A program made the translations under genes and the position numbers. Below the pieces are notes generated by a model. It was not told the DNA's origin. It did no database searches and worked only from the letters and a program-made list of their open reading frames with translations. This document shows positions 35,879 through 44,157 of a stretch of 64,000 bases of DNA, one piece after another. Each line of letters starts with the position of its first letter. Within the stretch, counting starts at the first letter, position 1. The DNA is from JAAELZ01 sp965209105 (GTDB lineage Bacteria; Pseudomonadota; Gammaproteobacteria; Arenicellales; Poriferihabitantaceae): contig CBDBQB010000039.1 of NCBI GenBank assembly GCA_965209105.1, positions 124,001 through 188,000 of the forward strand, in the 5' to 3' direction.

Positions 35879-37117
35879 ATGAAGCATAATTTCACAAAAA
35901 AGTACCTGAACGCTCTAGATGCAAATGGAAAGCGCGAAATCAACATTCAGGATGCTGGACAAACGGGGCTAGCTGTTCGCGTTAGAGACACCGGAATTAA
36001 AAGCTTTATCGTACGATACAAGCTTAACGGTAAGGATGTGAGAACAACGTTAGGGAAATATCCCAGCATGACAATTGATCAAGCAAGGAAGGCAGCCAGA
36101 GAGGCATTAAATAAATTCAGTGATGGCATCAATCCAAACTCCCAGAAAAAAGCAGACAAAGCTAAGAACACGACGCTTATGCAATGCTTCGAGGATTACT
36201 TGACCGTCAACCACAAGCTAGCTAGATCTACGATTGCTAGTTATGGGGTATCTGTTAATCAATACATGAAAGACTGGCAGAGTAAGCCCTTACTAAGTAT
36301 CAGCCGAGACATGGTGGAAAAGAGACATCTGTTGATCGGTGAGAAGTCTCCAACTAGGGCTAATCATTGTATGAGGTTGTTAAGAGCCCTATTTAATTTC
36401 GCTCATGGTGAGTATGAAGATGAAAAAGGAACGCCGCTTTTTATACACAATCCGGTTGCGAGAATTAGCCATAAGAAATTGTGGTTCAATGAAACGCGCC
36501 GCAGCACCTTTATTAAGGCTAAGGATTTACCTACTTGGTATCAGGCAGTTACTACTCTCCCAGAATGGACGGAAAGCTCACTAGCTAACGCAGACTCTAT
36601 TCGTGATTACTTCTTGCTCCTTTTGCTTACAGGCTTAAGGCGAACCGAATGCGCCATGATTCAAAAGAGCTGGATTGATGTGGATGATCGATCACTAACA
36701 ATACCTAGTTCAATCACAAAGAATGGAGTTGAGCATCAACTGCCTTTATCTAATTTTCTTATGAAGATCGTTAATGCCAGAATGGGCATGGAAGGTGATT
36801 ACTTGTTTAGTGGTAAATCTCCTAGCGACCATATCAAAGAGCCTAAGCGAATGATTAATCAGATTCGGAAACGTACCGAGGTCTATTTTACGTGCCATGA
36901 CCTCAGGCGCACATTTATTACGAATGCCGAGGGTTTGGGCCACAGTGGCTATACCTTAAAGCGGCTACTCAATCACAGAAATAAAGACGATGTGACCGAT
37001 GGCTACATTATCACCGATGTAGAAAGCTTGCGACCTGTCATGCAAAGCATAACTGATAGGTTGATTGGTTTAGCGACAAGCGGTGATGAAAGCAACGTAG
37101 TGCGCATACACGCATAA
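35879..37117 (+). CDS. Tyrosine integrase (P4-type) of the tRNA-Met island
   Basis: 412 aa. An N-terminal arm-binding DUF4102-type domain (about 1-90, GLAVRVRDTGIKSFIVRYKL and TLGKYPSMTIDQARKAA) is followed by a core-binding SAM-like domain and the catalytic domain. Catalytic residues are Arg254 (TGLRRTE), Lys281 (ITKNG), His340 and Arg343 (CHDLRRTF), His366 (LLNHR) and Tyr376 (TDGYI), a complete set. P4-type integrases insert at tRNA 3' ends, matching the tRNA-Met attachment repeats. It lies at the end of the segment away from the intact tRNA, next to copy B, pointing inward. Confidence 0.93.
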   Translation: MKHNFTKKYLNALDANGKREINIQDAGQTGLAVRVRDTGIKSFIVRYKLNGKDVRTTLGKYPSMTIDQARKAAREALNKFSDGINPNSQKKADKAKNTTLMQCFEDYLTVNHKLARSTIASYGVSVNQYMKDWQSKPLLSISRDMVEKRHLLIGEKSPTRANHCMRLLRALFNFAHGEYEDEKGTPLFIHNPVARISHKKLWFNETRRSTFIKAKDLPTWYQAVTTLPEWTESSLANADSIRDYFLLLLLTGLRRTECAMIQKSWIDVDDRSLTIPSSITKNGVEHQLPLSNFLMKIVNARMGMEGDYLFSGKSPSDHIKEPKRMINQIRKRTEVYFTCHDLRRTFITNAEGLGHSGYTLKRLLNHRNKDDVTDGYIITDVESLRPVMQSITDRLIGLATSGDESNVVRIHA

Positions 37118-37125
37118 CAGTTTAT

Positions 37126-37186
37126 CCAAGCCTAGGGTAGCTCCCGAAAACCAGAACCCTACTGGTCGGCTTGGTTAATTAATTTA
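37126..37186 (+). terminator. Putative terminator after the integrase gene
   Basis: CCAAGCC (37126-37132) pairs with GGCTTGG (37168-37174), with an inner TAGGGT/ACCCTA helix, followed by an AT-rich TTAATTAATTTA. ACCAG/CTGGT inside gives an alternative fold. It lacks a long T-run, so efficiency is uncertain. Confidence 0.4.
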
Positions 37187-37271
37187 GGGGCGCAGAGGGT
37201 GCGTTATTTATGAAAGAACCAAACGAGTTTATAGTTAGTGTTGGCATAGGCTGTGAAGGAGAATCTAAAAA

Positions 37272-38180
37272 GTGAGCAAAATAACATTTAAGCCCGGCAC
37301 AGATGAAATCAAGGAGATTTTTGTGCATCAGGATGAGCTAGAGAAAAAGCTACCTGCTCGAAATATCACCCAAATAAAGAGATTTATTGACGTGGCCGTA
37401 TCAGCCTATACGGTACTTGAAAGATTCGACATGGCTAATCGTGAAACTATTACGCAGCTTGAGCTAGTAGTAAAAGTGGACTTTGTAGCGTTCGATCGCC
37501 GCTTGCATGGGGCAATTCATGATTATTTAGCGGATAAAAACGAAGAGCCACTTAAGCAGATTGTTCGCCCGTTCACTACGCTTAAAGATATTACGGAGTT
37601 AGGCGATGCAGAAACAAACTATGGGCTAGTTATTCCTAGTTCAAGTGTCACGGCAACAGAGGCTTTTATTGCAGACAGTGTGCTTACTTATTTTCTGAGT
37701 AGCAGCATATCCGATAATTACTATCACTATGTATTGAAAGGGAGTCTTACAGCTGACTATCAAGGAATGGAAAAAATGCTTGATCTGGGTGTACGCTGGG
37801 CGACTTTAGCGCTCATAGTGTTAGCCTGTGGGGAGGGAGATGCTTCGATTGATGAGGCTAAGTACTGTCTTGGGTTAGCGCGCGGATATCAAGATTCATG
37901 TTTTATATTGGATGGTGCTGATGAGCATGATAGTGGAAACGAAACGAAGACAAGAGCCACTACTTGGAATATTGTTGTTGGAAAGGCCTTGCGGAATATT
38001 CATTGCCAAGAAAATTCTGGCGCAGATGTAGCGATCATTGGAAACCGTTTCTGGGACAAGTTCAAAGTGAACTTGCCAAACGGAGTGAAATTGGAAGACA
38101 GGCAAACGGTTACTTATGGTACAGAAAGAATAAGTAAGCAAAACCTTTTAAAGGTTGCAAAGCGTTATCAGGATAAATAG
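37272..38180 (+). CDS. Uncharacterised island protein (302 aa)
   Basis: 302 aa from a GTG with AAGGAG well placed at about 37256. No family is recognised. The protein is soluble, acidic in its middle and rich in helices, with no signal peptide or transmembrane segment. Recognisable stretches are LPARNITQIKRFIDVAVSAY near the N terminus and LACGEGDASIDEAKYCLGLA in the centre. A 21-codon frame (37210-37275) ends across its start (GTGA) and could couple translation. It lies between the integrase and a block of phased repeats, so a role in element maintenance is possible but unshown. Confidence 0.65.
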   Translation: MSKITFKPGTDEIKEIFVHQDELEKKLPARNITQIKRFIDVAVSAYTVLERFDMANRETITQLELVVKVDFVAFDRRLHGAIHDYLADKNEEPLKQIVRPFTTLKDITELGDAETNYGLVIPSSSVTATEAFIADSVLTYFLSSSISDNYYHYVLKGSLTADYQGMEKMLDLGVRWATLALIVLACGEGDASIDEAKYCLGLARGYQDSCFILDGADEHDSGNETKTRATTWNIVVGKALRNIHCQENSGADVAIIGNRFWDKFKVNLPNGVKLEDRQTVTYGTERISKQNLLKVAKRYQDK

Positions 38181-38182
38181 TG

Positions 38183-38220
38183 CCGTTAAGTACCGATAAG
38201 CACCGATTAGGGCCGTTAGA
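38183..38220. repeat. Four 10-bp-phased CCGWTWAG repeats
   Basis: CCGTTAAG, CCGATAAG, CCGATTAG and CCGTTAGA begin at 38183, 38193, 38203 and 38213, exactly 10 bp apart, on one face of the helix. They directly follow the stop of the 302-aa gene and lie about 65 bp upstream of an excisionase-like gene. Such arrays are bound cooperatively by small HTH/excisionase proteins or by replication initiators (iterons). Confidence 0.75.
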
Positions 38221-38283
38221 AAGCTTAATTCGATCATACTAGTAGAGTCACTGCCATCGACAACAAACCAAAGAGGTTTAAGC

Positions 38284-38505
38284 ATGGCAAACGTAGCACT
38301 GATCAACCAGCAAAGCAGAATGACCCGCAATCAGGCGGCGATGTATTTAGGAGTCACAAGCGGGACACTTGCAGTTTGGGCATGTCAAAAAAGGTACTCT
38401 TTGCCCTATTACAGAATAGGGCGGATTGTATATTACAGCCGCGACGATCTTGATGCCTTTTTAGAAAAGAGCCGCGTCGGTGAACCTTTAGCGATAGGAG
38501 GGTAG
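38284..38505 (+). CDS. Excisionase/AlpA-like helix-turn-helix protein
   Basis: 73 aa MerR-like winged HTH (HTH_17): MTRNQAAMYLGVTSGTLAVW then the wing YRIGRIVYYSRDDLDAFLE, the usual pattern of excisionases and AlpA-type activators of integrative elements. AGAGG precedes the ATG. It likely controls excision or the downstream operon, and the phased repeats upstream are a plausible target. It heads a run of four closely spaced genes. Confidence 0.82.
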   Translation: MANVALINQQSRMTRNQAAMYLGVTSGTLAVWACQKRYSLPYYRIGRIVYYSRDDLDAFLEKSRVGEPLAIGG

Positions 38506-38509
38506 CCAA

Positions 38510-38908
38510 ATGGACTATACAAAGAAAAAGCCGCTGGCTAGAGCGGCTCAATCAATAGTCAATTCTTGCGGAGCTGACAAAGCAAATAATAACACAGCGC
38601 AGCCAGTGGCGTTAAGCGAACTACAGACTGCGAAGTTATTAAGTAGGGTAAGCCCTAAAGCAAAACAAGCTCAAAGGCTTGTGCGGCACGTCGCCAATAA
38701 ACCAGAGGCTTCGACAAGCTCATGTAATGTCGCAGCGTTGGCGGTTAATTTGAGTGACATTGCACTGAAATATAATCCTCAACTTCGTAAGGGTGGCTAT
38801 GAGTTGCGCTGCAGGCAACCTAATCAACCGATACCTAATCGACTAGGTGAGCCATCTGGGCAGGTGCTATGGGGTTTATATCCTGTAGAAAACGGGTTGT
38901 ATCGATGA
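38510..38908 (+). CDS. Uncharacterised basic island protein (132 aa)
   Basis: 132 aa, Lys/Arg-rich and without recognisable domains. GGAGG lies about 8 bp before the ATG, and the gene begins 4 bp after the previous stop. Its stop overlaps the next start by ATGA (38905-38908). The N terminus (PLARAAQSIVNSCGADKANN) looks disordered. Tight coupling to the HTH gene suggests a shared role in replication or transfer of the element. Confidence 0.6.
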   Translation: MDYTKKKPLARAAQSIVNSCGADKANNNTAQPVALSELQTAKLLSRVSPKAKQAQRLVRHVANKPEASTSSCNVAALAVNLSDIALKYNPQLRKGGYELRCRQPNQPIPNRLGEPSGQVLWGLYPVENGLYR

Positions 38909-39354
38909 TCGCAGAAGTCCACACAATTTATAACGACCTACCCTCGGATAAGCCGATATTAGTACCAGATGGTCAATATTCAGTATCGTATGTTCAGCAC
39001 GCTACATGGTTGTTTAAAGGCAGGCACCCCAAGATAGTCTTAACTTTCGCCATACAAGATTTTGGCGAACACCATTTGAAGTTGGTTCATGCCTACTACA
39101 ACGCAAGCAAGCTACAAGGCAAACCTAAAAAGGGTGGCCATTTCTCCGCAGGTTGGAACTCCGACTTTATGTTTGATTATTCAACTTGCTTTGAAACGCC
39201 AACACGCAAAGACAGAATCAGTATGTGTAGATTCAAAGGGGTGTTAGTGAAGGCTAAGACTAGAACCGTTACCCATAACCGAGATCAACGCAAATACCCT
39301 GAAGGGATGCAGTACAGCGTAATTGATCGATTGGAGGGAATAATCAAGATATGA
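38905..39354 (+). CDS. Uncharacterised island protein (149 aa)
   Basis: 149 aa from the ATG at 38905 inside an ATGA overlap. No family name can be given with confidence, but the pattern PDGQYSVSYVQHATWLFKGR, HPKIVLTFAIQDFGEH, LVHAYYNASKL and SDFMFDYSTCF is seen in small proteins of integrative elements that lie beside excisionase-like genes. It is soluble with no signal peptide. Its stop overlaps the start of a 55-codon gene by ATGA, continuing the coupled operon. Confidence 0.65.
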   Translation: MIAEVHTIYNDLPSDKPILVPDGQYSVSYVQHATWLFKGRHPKIVLTFAIQDFGEHHLKLVHAYYNASKLQGKPKKGGHFSAGWNSDFMFDYSTCFETPTRKDRISMCRFKGVLVKAKTRTVTHNRDQRKYPEGMQYSVIDRLEGIIKI

Positions 39355-39518
39355 AAGATCACTCTTATTATCTCTTATACCTAGAGTTGTACCAGTACCT
39401 AAAGCTATACCTACCCGCACTCGGAAAAGAAAGGCCATTAAACGCAACAACTAAAAGGGTTGCAGAGGATTGCTTGTTGCTAAGCGTTGGCAGACTTTTA
39501 ACTTTAAACCTAATTTAG
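39351..39518 (+). CDS. Small Leu/Tyr-rich protein (55 aa), coupled to the upstream gene
   Basis: 55 codons beginning at the ATG in the ATGA overlap 39351-39354, with GGAGGG about 12 bp upstream, inside the previous gene. The product starts MKDHSYYLLYLELYQYLKLY and ends GRLLTLNLI. It is not a typical transmembrane protein because of the spaced charges, and it may be an amphipathic helix. Evidence for coding is the coupling and ribosome-binding site. No homologue is recognised. Confidence 0.5.
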   Translation: MKDHSYYLLYLELYQYLKLYLPALGKERPLNATTKRVAEDCLLLSVGRLLTLNLI

Positions 39519-39562
39519 CTTGCGCATTGGTAGAAGCTAAATAATCAGACTAACTAGCTACC

Positions 39563-39600
39563 TCGCGGGATCGTTGATTGAATTGAGATTGATCCCGCGA
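39563..39600. terminator. Stem-loop after the coupled operon
   Basis: TCGCGGGATC (39563-39572) is a perfect inverted repeat of GATCCCGCGA (39591-39600), with an 18-nt loop. It lies 45 bp after the 55-codon gene. No T-run follows directly, so it may be an operator or a mRNA 3' structure rather than a true intrinsic terminator. Confidence 0.5.
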
Positions 39601-39669
39601 ACGCACTAACAACATGGTAACTATTTTAGCATAGTTGCTTAATTTTTAATCAGCACAGAGAACGCAATT

Positions 39670-40314
39670 ATGACGAAGAAAAAATCAAACAAGCAAGTAT
39701 CAATTAAGCCAGATCAAAAAGAGCTGGCAGTAGTTAGCGAAACGGTGGAAACCCGCTATCAAAAGATGATAGAAAACATAAGAGGCAGCATGAGACTAGA
39801 AATGTCCGAAAAAGGTGCTCTCGATATGAACGGTATCAATGAAAACGAGAAAGAGACATTTCTTAAACTAATCGACACGTTTGGAACAAAGGGAAGTGAA
39901 GCGGCATATTTGCTAATGCAACAAGTCGTGTTTTTAGATAGCAAAAATGGAGAAAACCCCGTAAAGGCTAACCAAATGATGAATCTTATCTATGGGATAG
40001 AGCCAAAGGATGAGGTGGAGGGCATGCTTGCAAGCCAGATGGTAGCGATTCATGACCTTGTGATGGACTGCGTGGCACGGGCTAATCTGCCAGAACAAAC
40101 ATTCGAAGGTAGACAACTTAACCTAAACAGCGCCATCAAACTAAGTCGCTCGTATGTTGGCTTGGTTGATGCATTAAATAAACATCGCGGTAAGGGTCAG
40201 CAGAAAATGACGGTTGAGCACGTACACGTTAACGAAGGTGGGCAGGCAATTATCGGGAATGTAGATAATCAGAATAAAGGGGGTGCGGGGGGTGCAAAAC
40301 AAAGCTCTCAATAA
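39670..40314 (+). CDS. Uncharacterised island protein with VHVNEGGQAIIGNV motif (214 aa)
   Basis: 214 aa. A charged N terminus (KKKSNKQ) is followed by a mostly helical body (about 30-180) and the tail TVEHVHVNEGGQAIIGNV, which recurs in proteins of phages and integrative elements that sit just upstream of a Cys/His-rich HGG protein, exactly as here. Function is unknown. The next gene overlaps its 3' end by 32 bp in another frame. Confidence 0.65.
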   Translation: MTKKKSNKQVSIKPDQKELAVVSETVETRYQKMIENIRGSMRLEMSEKGALDMNGINENEKETFLKLIDTFGTKGSEAAYLLMQQVVFLDSKNGENPVKANQMMNLIYGIEPKDEVEGMLASQMVAIHDLVMDCVARANLPEQTFEGRQLNLNSAIKLSRSYVGLVDALNKHRGKGQQKMTVEHVHVNEGGQAIIGNVDNQNKGGAGGAKQSSQ

Positions 40315-40573
40315 ACCCCATGAAAGCAATCCATTTGCTAATGTGGCGCGTTGTGGTGCTACGAATAGGCGCGGCTTACCTTGTCGAAGCCCAGCCATGA
40401 AAAACGGGCGTTGCAGGCTTCACGGCGGGTTATCCACCGGGCCAAAGACTGAGGAAGGCCTTGCCCGTTGTGGCAATTGGAAGCATGGAGATTATTCTAA
40501 GCAAGCTAAGGAAGCGCGTAGAGTAATAAGGCAAGTATTAAGGGGCGCTCGCGAGACGGTCAGCAATATTTAA
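40283..40573 (+). CDS. Small Cys/His protein with HGG-STGPKT motif (96 aa)
   Basis: Up to 96 aa from GTG 40283 (or 93 from GTG 40292). RCGATNRRGLPCRSPAMKNG then RCRLHGGLSTGPKTEEGLAR is a known small motif: CGA-x-tr-G-x-PC-x-x-xx-MxNGRCRxHGGxSTG, with Cys/Cys/Cys/His likely to bind a metal. Proteins of this kind occur on prophages and integrative elements, and their function is not established. The reading frame overlaps the end of the 214-aa gene, so the two are probably co-expressed. Confidence 0.7.
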   Translation: MRGVQNKALNKPHESNPFANVARCGATNRRGLPCRSPAMKNGRCRLHGGLSTGPKTEEGLARCGNWKHGDYSKQAKEARRVIRQVLRGARETVSNI

Positions 40574-40828
40574 TGGGGGTCCCTAGCGATCTGATTCACT
40601 ACCACGGGCATTAGAGAGCGCGGAGTTCGCGACATTTTGCACCCCTAGGCGCTCCACAGGATTAATTTAACTAACCCTTTATTTTAAAGGCTTTCAGGCA
40701 TGCTGACCTGAGCATTTAGCCCATCCAATAATCCACAGGTTAATAAGTACTTGTTTGCGTAATATAAATAAAGCGAATGATAGGCAGCTACTTGATAGAT
40801 GCCCAGTATTTAATATCGACTACTATTA
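40574..40828. other. Non-coding gap before the IS5-family element
   Basis: 255 bp with no convincing frame. It contains short self-complementary stretches around CCTAGCG / CGCTCC, and GCG-GAGTT-CGC, but no clear terminator. TACTATTA at 40821-40828 matches the bases right of the IS5-family element. Confidence 0.4.
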
Positions 40829-42066
40829 GAGAGCTTTGCATTATCACAGCTTTTCCGCCGCTTCGTATGAATACTCCGTTTTTTGAGCGACACATGTGCA
40901 TTTATCTTCGCAAAGGGGCTTTTCGACCCGATTCGATGGAATTAACACCATTTGAGGCGCCTTTTCCAAGGAAAGAGGCTGGTTTAATCGCCTTTCGTGG
41001 CCTTTAGGCACAACTCACCTGCATTTTCCGGTATATCGACAGGCCACACTTGATGTTGTGGCTCATCGCGATCAGCTGCGCTCGGCATTTGTTTCGCTCC
41101 AAACCCATATAACGCGCTTTTGATAATCCGTGGTGAAGTTTCAGTAAGCCAAAGACACGCTCAACTGTCGAACGGATACCAGAACGTATTTTATTCGCCG
41201 CTTTCTGCGCATCACTCAATGGTGCGTTCCGATAAGCTCGATACAATATCTTGCTTTTCTTGCCGAGTCGCTCTTCATTCTTCTGGCTAGCATAGGCACT
41301 GTCAGCATAGACAGCAGATTCCTTGCCCGTCAATACCTCATCAAAATGCTGTGAGTCATGGTCGTTCGCTGGGCTATACGCCAATTTCTTGATAAAGCCA
41401 TCTTCATCTGTATTTGCATGAAGCTTATATCCGTACGTCGTTTTACGTTTACCATCGGCTGATATCTTTGAGGTATAAGCCGCTTCAGGGTCTTGCGTAT
41501 TTTTACCTTTCTTATTCTTCCTCGGGCGAGATTGCTTGGCTTCAATCACGGTGGCATCCACAATACTGATCGAACCTTGGGTGACGATCAAACTGGCTCG
41601 GGCAAGTTGCGTATTGATACGCGCTAACATGGCATCCAATAAGCCTTCTTTCTGAAGAAGATTCCTGAATCGCCAGATAGTTGAATGATCAGGTATCGAA
41701 TCGCTTAGATTCAGACCAACAAAGCGGCGAAACAATAAATCCCGAGCCAGTTGTTTCTCCATCGCTGGGTCGCTTAAGTTATACCAGGCTTGGAGCAGCA
41801 TCACTTTAAACATCATCAGCGGCGGAAAGGCTGGCTTACCTCGTTTACTGGAATATAACGGACTCAGAAGACCTTCGATCTCAGGCCAATCGATAATTTG
41901 ATGAACATCATCAAGCTCTTTTAGACTATCATGCTTCGATAACAAGGCGTCTGCAAGGCCATATTGTGATAGGTTTTTCCAAGACATAGCGACTATTTCC
42001 TAACGATATAATTCTGTTTGAATTTTAACATTTATGTCTCGACCCTTTCGGAATTATGCAAAGGTC
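40829..42066 (-). mobile_element. IS5-family insertion sequence within the island
   Basis: About 1.24 kb. TACTATTA at 40821-40828 and 42067-42074 appears to be an 8-bp target duplication. The terminal inverted repeats share CTTTGCAT (40834-40841 with 42056-42063), extending imperfectly: CTTTGCATTATC against CTTTGCATAATT. The ends are offset by about 2 bp relative to the duplication, so the exact boundary is uncertain. Its right end shares CCTTTGCATAATTC with a MITE-like repeat at 51.2 kb. Confidence 0.75.
41004..41987 (-). CDS. IS5-family transposase
   Basis: 327 aa, full length. An N-terminal DUF772 domain (PAFPPLMMFKVMLLQAWYNL, FRRFVGLNLSDSIPDHSTIW) leads to a DDE_Tnp_1 catalytic domain. 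Acidic residues lie in SIVDATVIEAKQSRP, YADSAYAS and RSTVERVFGLLK. No frameshift or stop is present, so the element may be active. Confidence 0.93.
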   Translation of the reverse strand: MSWKNLSQYGLADALLSKHDSLKELDDVHQIIDWPEIEGLLSPLYSSKRGKPAFPPLMMFKVMLLQAWYNLSDPAMEKQLARDLLFRRFVGLNLSDSIPDHSTIWRFRNLLQKEGLLDAMLARINTQLARASLIVTQGSISIVDATVIEAKQSRPRKNKKGKNTQDPEAAYTSKISADGKRKTTYGYKLHANTDEDGFIKKLAYSPANDHDSQHFDEVLTGKESAVYADSAYASQKNEERLGKKSKILYRAYRNAPLSDAQKAANKIRSGIRSTVERVFGLLKLHHGLSKARYMGLERNKCRAQLIAMSHNIKCGLSIYRKMQVSCA

Positions 42067-42169
42067 TACTATTAATAGTTAATTATGTTCATCTGCCTAA
42101 AGGCGGCCAGCAGGCTTCAAGGCTGTTATCAAATGTTATACTCGCGAAAGCGATACAAGAAGCATCTTT

Positions 42170-43072
42170 TTAGGTGAATTTACTGTTGGGCCTCCAAGAC
42201 CTAGTGGCATGTCCATAAAAGTTGGTGAACACTTTCCAATCGTTAGTCGATAAAAACTTGTTGTTTTCTATGACTCCATTTTGCGCATAAGTGTAATCAA
42301 TTTGATTGCAGTGTTTTTTTACTAGTTTGACGGCTTCATCATATTTCCACCCAATTGTTCCTGAGTTACAGTCGTGATCATCGTAGCAAATTGTTACCAG
42401 CACAGCCAGTTTATAGAATTGGTCTAAAGTTTTCTCCAGTGCTATTTCTTTCCCTTCTTTTTTGTACTGCCGTATAAGGGCACGAAACCTTTTCCTTTCT
42501 TCCCTAAATACTGCTGGACTTGGATCTGAAAATGAACATAAGTCGAAAGTCCCTTCTTCATCAAGGATTCCGAGTTGTCTGTTTGCCTTAGACAGAATTG
42601 AGTTGAGGTGGCTTGGTAGTTGGTTTGCTAATTTAAGAGAAGTCAGAATTTCAGCACCTTCAGCCAAGTTTCTAACAACCTTTTCATCAATTAGTATTCT
42701 ACCCAGTTCTGCTCGACTGTCTAACTGACGGGGATCAATCGAGTCGGCTTCTCTAAGCAGGAACACAACTTTATCTAAAAACATCTTTCTGTTTTCCCCT
42801 CTTACAAACCAAGCAGTGTAATTGCGATAGCCAATAGCCAATAAATATTTCAACTCCGCTTCTTTATCTTCATTGTGATTTTCTCCAATCAACTCGAGTA
42901 ACGAATGCATTTTTTTGGCTTTTTCTGATTTGGTCGATTGCTCTTCGTTCGAAAATGCAATCGAAGCATATTCTCCTAGTCCATCTATGATTTCTATTAG
43001 CTGTGATTTTGAATATTCAATGCGTTTAGAGTCATTGGGAGATTTGCGGCTTTTAAACAATTTGTTGAACAT
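42170..43072 (-). CDS. Uncharacterised protein with TPR-like helices (300 aa)
   Basis: 300 aa from the ATG at 43072 (MFNKLFKSRKSPND); a longer frame from 43141 adds 23 residues without ribosome-binding signal. The middle (about 70-175) has helix pairs with TPR-like spacing (LKYLLAIGYRNYTAWFVRGE; ADSIDPRQLDSRAELGRIL). No catalytic motif or family is recognised. It lies right of the IS5 element on the opposite strand to the island's operon and is AT-rich, suggesting separate acquisition as cargo. Confidence 0.6.
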   Translation of the reverse strand: MFNKLFKSRKSPNDSKRIEYSKSQLIEIIDGLGEYASIAFSNEEQSTKSEKAKKMHSLLELIGENHNEDKEAELKYLLAIGYRNYTAWFVRGENRKMFLDKVVFLLREADSIDPRQLDSRAELGRILIDEKVVRNLAEGAEILTSLKLANQLPSHLNSILSKANRQLGILDEEGTFDLCSFSDPSPAVFREERKRFRALIRQYKKEGKEIALEKTLDQFYKLAVLVTICYDDHDCNSGTIGWKYDEAVKLVKKHCNQIDYTYAQNGVIENNKFLSTNDWKVFTNFYGHATRSWRPNSKFT

Positions 43073-43286
43073 ACTATGCTTTCTTAGAAGTGCTAGTTGA
43101 TACCGACAAACAGTGTAATAGCCAGCGAAAATCCATACCATTCAGACCAAAATGACTGCTAGCAGAAACATCAGAAAACTCATTTTCTTAACGTGTTCAG
43201 AAACTGCGCTACTTCACCATCTTTAAATAAAAGGAGCATTGTCATTTCGATGCGTTAGCTAGTCATAATGTTACTTTATAATAAAA

Positions 43287-43472
43287 CTAACGGAGCTTTT
43301 TGGCTTCATCTAGGCTCTGCCTTACCCATGCTGAAAACGTCGAACCTGAGCGCTCTGAGGCGGCCTTGTAGGCTTCTAGTTGCTCTGGCGTAACACGCAC
43401 CATAGGAAGGCGCAAATTAGCTGGGTTGCTGGCGACTGGCCGGCCACGTTGTTTGATTTCTTGATTATTCAT
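43287..43472 (-). CDS. Small ribbon-helix-helix-like regulator (61 aa)
   Basis: 61 aa from the ATG at 43472 (MNNQEIKQRGRPVASN). LRLPMVRVTPEQLEAYKAAS, ERSGSTFSAWVRQSLDEAKK follows the strand-helix-turn-helix plan of Arc/CopG proteins. It faces a divergent gene at 43598, and a pair of 16-bp direct repeats overlaps both promoters, so it is a likely local repressor. Upstream in-frame starts exist but cover the promoter. Confidence 0.7.
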   Translation of the reverse strand: MNNQEIKQRGRPVASNPANLRLPMVRVTPEQLEAYKAASERSGSTFSAWVRQSLDEAKKLR

Positions 43473-43493
43473 TGGGCAATTATACATCATTAA

Positions 43494-43544
43494 ATGAGCG
43501 CACAATAAACATTGACACATCATGATTAATGAGCGTACAATAAA
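43494..43544. promoter_or_regulatory. Divergent promoter region with 16-bp direct repeats
   Basis: ATGAGCGCACAATAAA (43494-43509) and ATGAGCGTACAATAAA (43529-43544) are direct repeats with one mismatch, 35 bp apart. A sigma70-like promoter for the plus-strand gene is TTGACA (43512-43517) then 18 bp then TACAAT (43536-43541), the -10 lying inside the second repeat. A minus-strand TATAAT for the RHH gene lies near 43477-43482. The repeats are a likely operator for the RHH protein. A GGAAGG/CCTTCC hairpin (43556-43573) lies in the leader of the plus-strand gene. Confidence 0.65.
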
Positions 43545-43597
43545 GACAGGTTAAAGGAAGGCGACAACCTTCCAGTAACCCTAATCACTAACTTAAT

Positions 43598-44155
43598 ATG
43601 GATAAGAAAATGACTACATCAAATATTACACTAGACCCCACCACCTTAAAAGCAAAGATCAACGCTTCATTAGGTCGCAATACATTCTACGGCCCAGAAG
43701 GCAAGGTTCGCTTATCTCGCAGCGGTGACGGGTTTATGACTGACACAGCGAAGCATCTAACCACTAAGGAAGCACTTAAACTGGTAGACAGCGGCAAGGT
43801 TTGGGGAATGAATAAGCCAGCAGAGGGCGCATTAATAGCCGCCTTAGTTGAACTTGAAACTGTAGAAGCTAAAGCAGTTACTCCCCTCAATATCCGCAAC
43901 CTACAAAACCTAGTTTCTGATGGTGCGATCTTCTATGTTGAGTTCATAAAGCGCACTACTGGTGAGCGTAGAATGATGCGTTGCCGTACAGGTGTTAAGA
44001 AGCACCTTAAAGGTGGTGTAATGGCCTATAACTCAGTTTCTAAGGGCTTATTATCAGTCTTTGATATGAATGCCAAAGGTTATCGCTCGATTCCAGTAGA
44101 GGCTATTCAAGCGCTCACTGTGAATGGTCAGTCTTTTAGCTTTGTGGGGGTGTAG
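43598..44155 (+). CDS. Uncharacterised island protein with a phage/plasmid-type domain (185 aa)
   Basis: 185 aa. The C-terminal part FYVEFIKRTTGERRMMRCRT GVKKHLKGG ... GLLSVFDM ... GYRSIPVEAIQALTVNG (about 108-180) resembles a beta-rich domain found in phage and plasmid proteins of unknown function. The N-terminal 100 residues are unlike anything recognised. An alternative start is ATG 43610. It is expressed from the divergent promoter facing the RHH regulator, and the following gene starts 2 bp after its stop. Confidence 0.65.
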   Translation: MDKKMTTSNITLDPTTLKAKINASLGRNTFYGPEGKVRLSRSGDGFMTDTAKHLTTKEALKLVDSGKVWGMNKPAEGALIAALVELETVEAKAVTPLNIRNLQNLVSDGAIFYVEFIKRTTGERRMMRCRTGVKKHLKGGVMAYNSVSKGLLSVFDMNAKGYRSIPVEAIQALTVNGQSFSFVGV

Positions 44156-44157
44156 AG

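Noticed and set aside
40777..41007. A 76-codon plus-strand frame before the IS5-family transposase
   Set aside because: It spans the IS end and flank, has no ribosome-binding site, and no recognisable sequence; likely chance.
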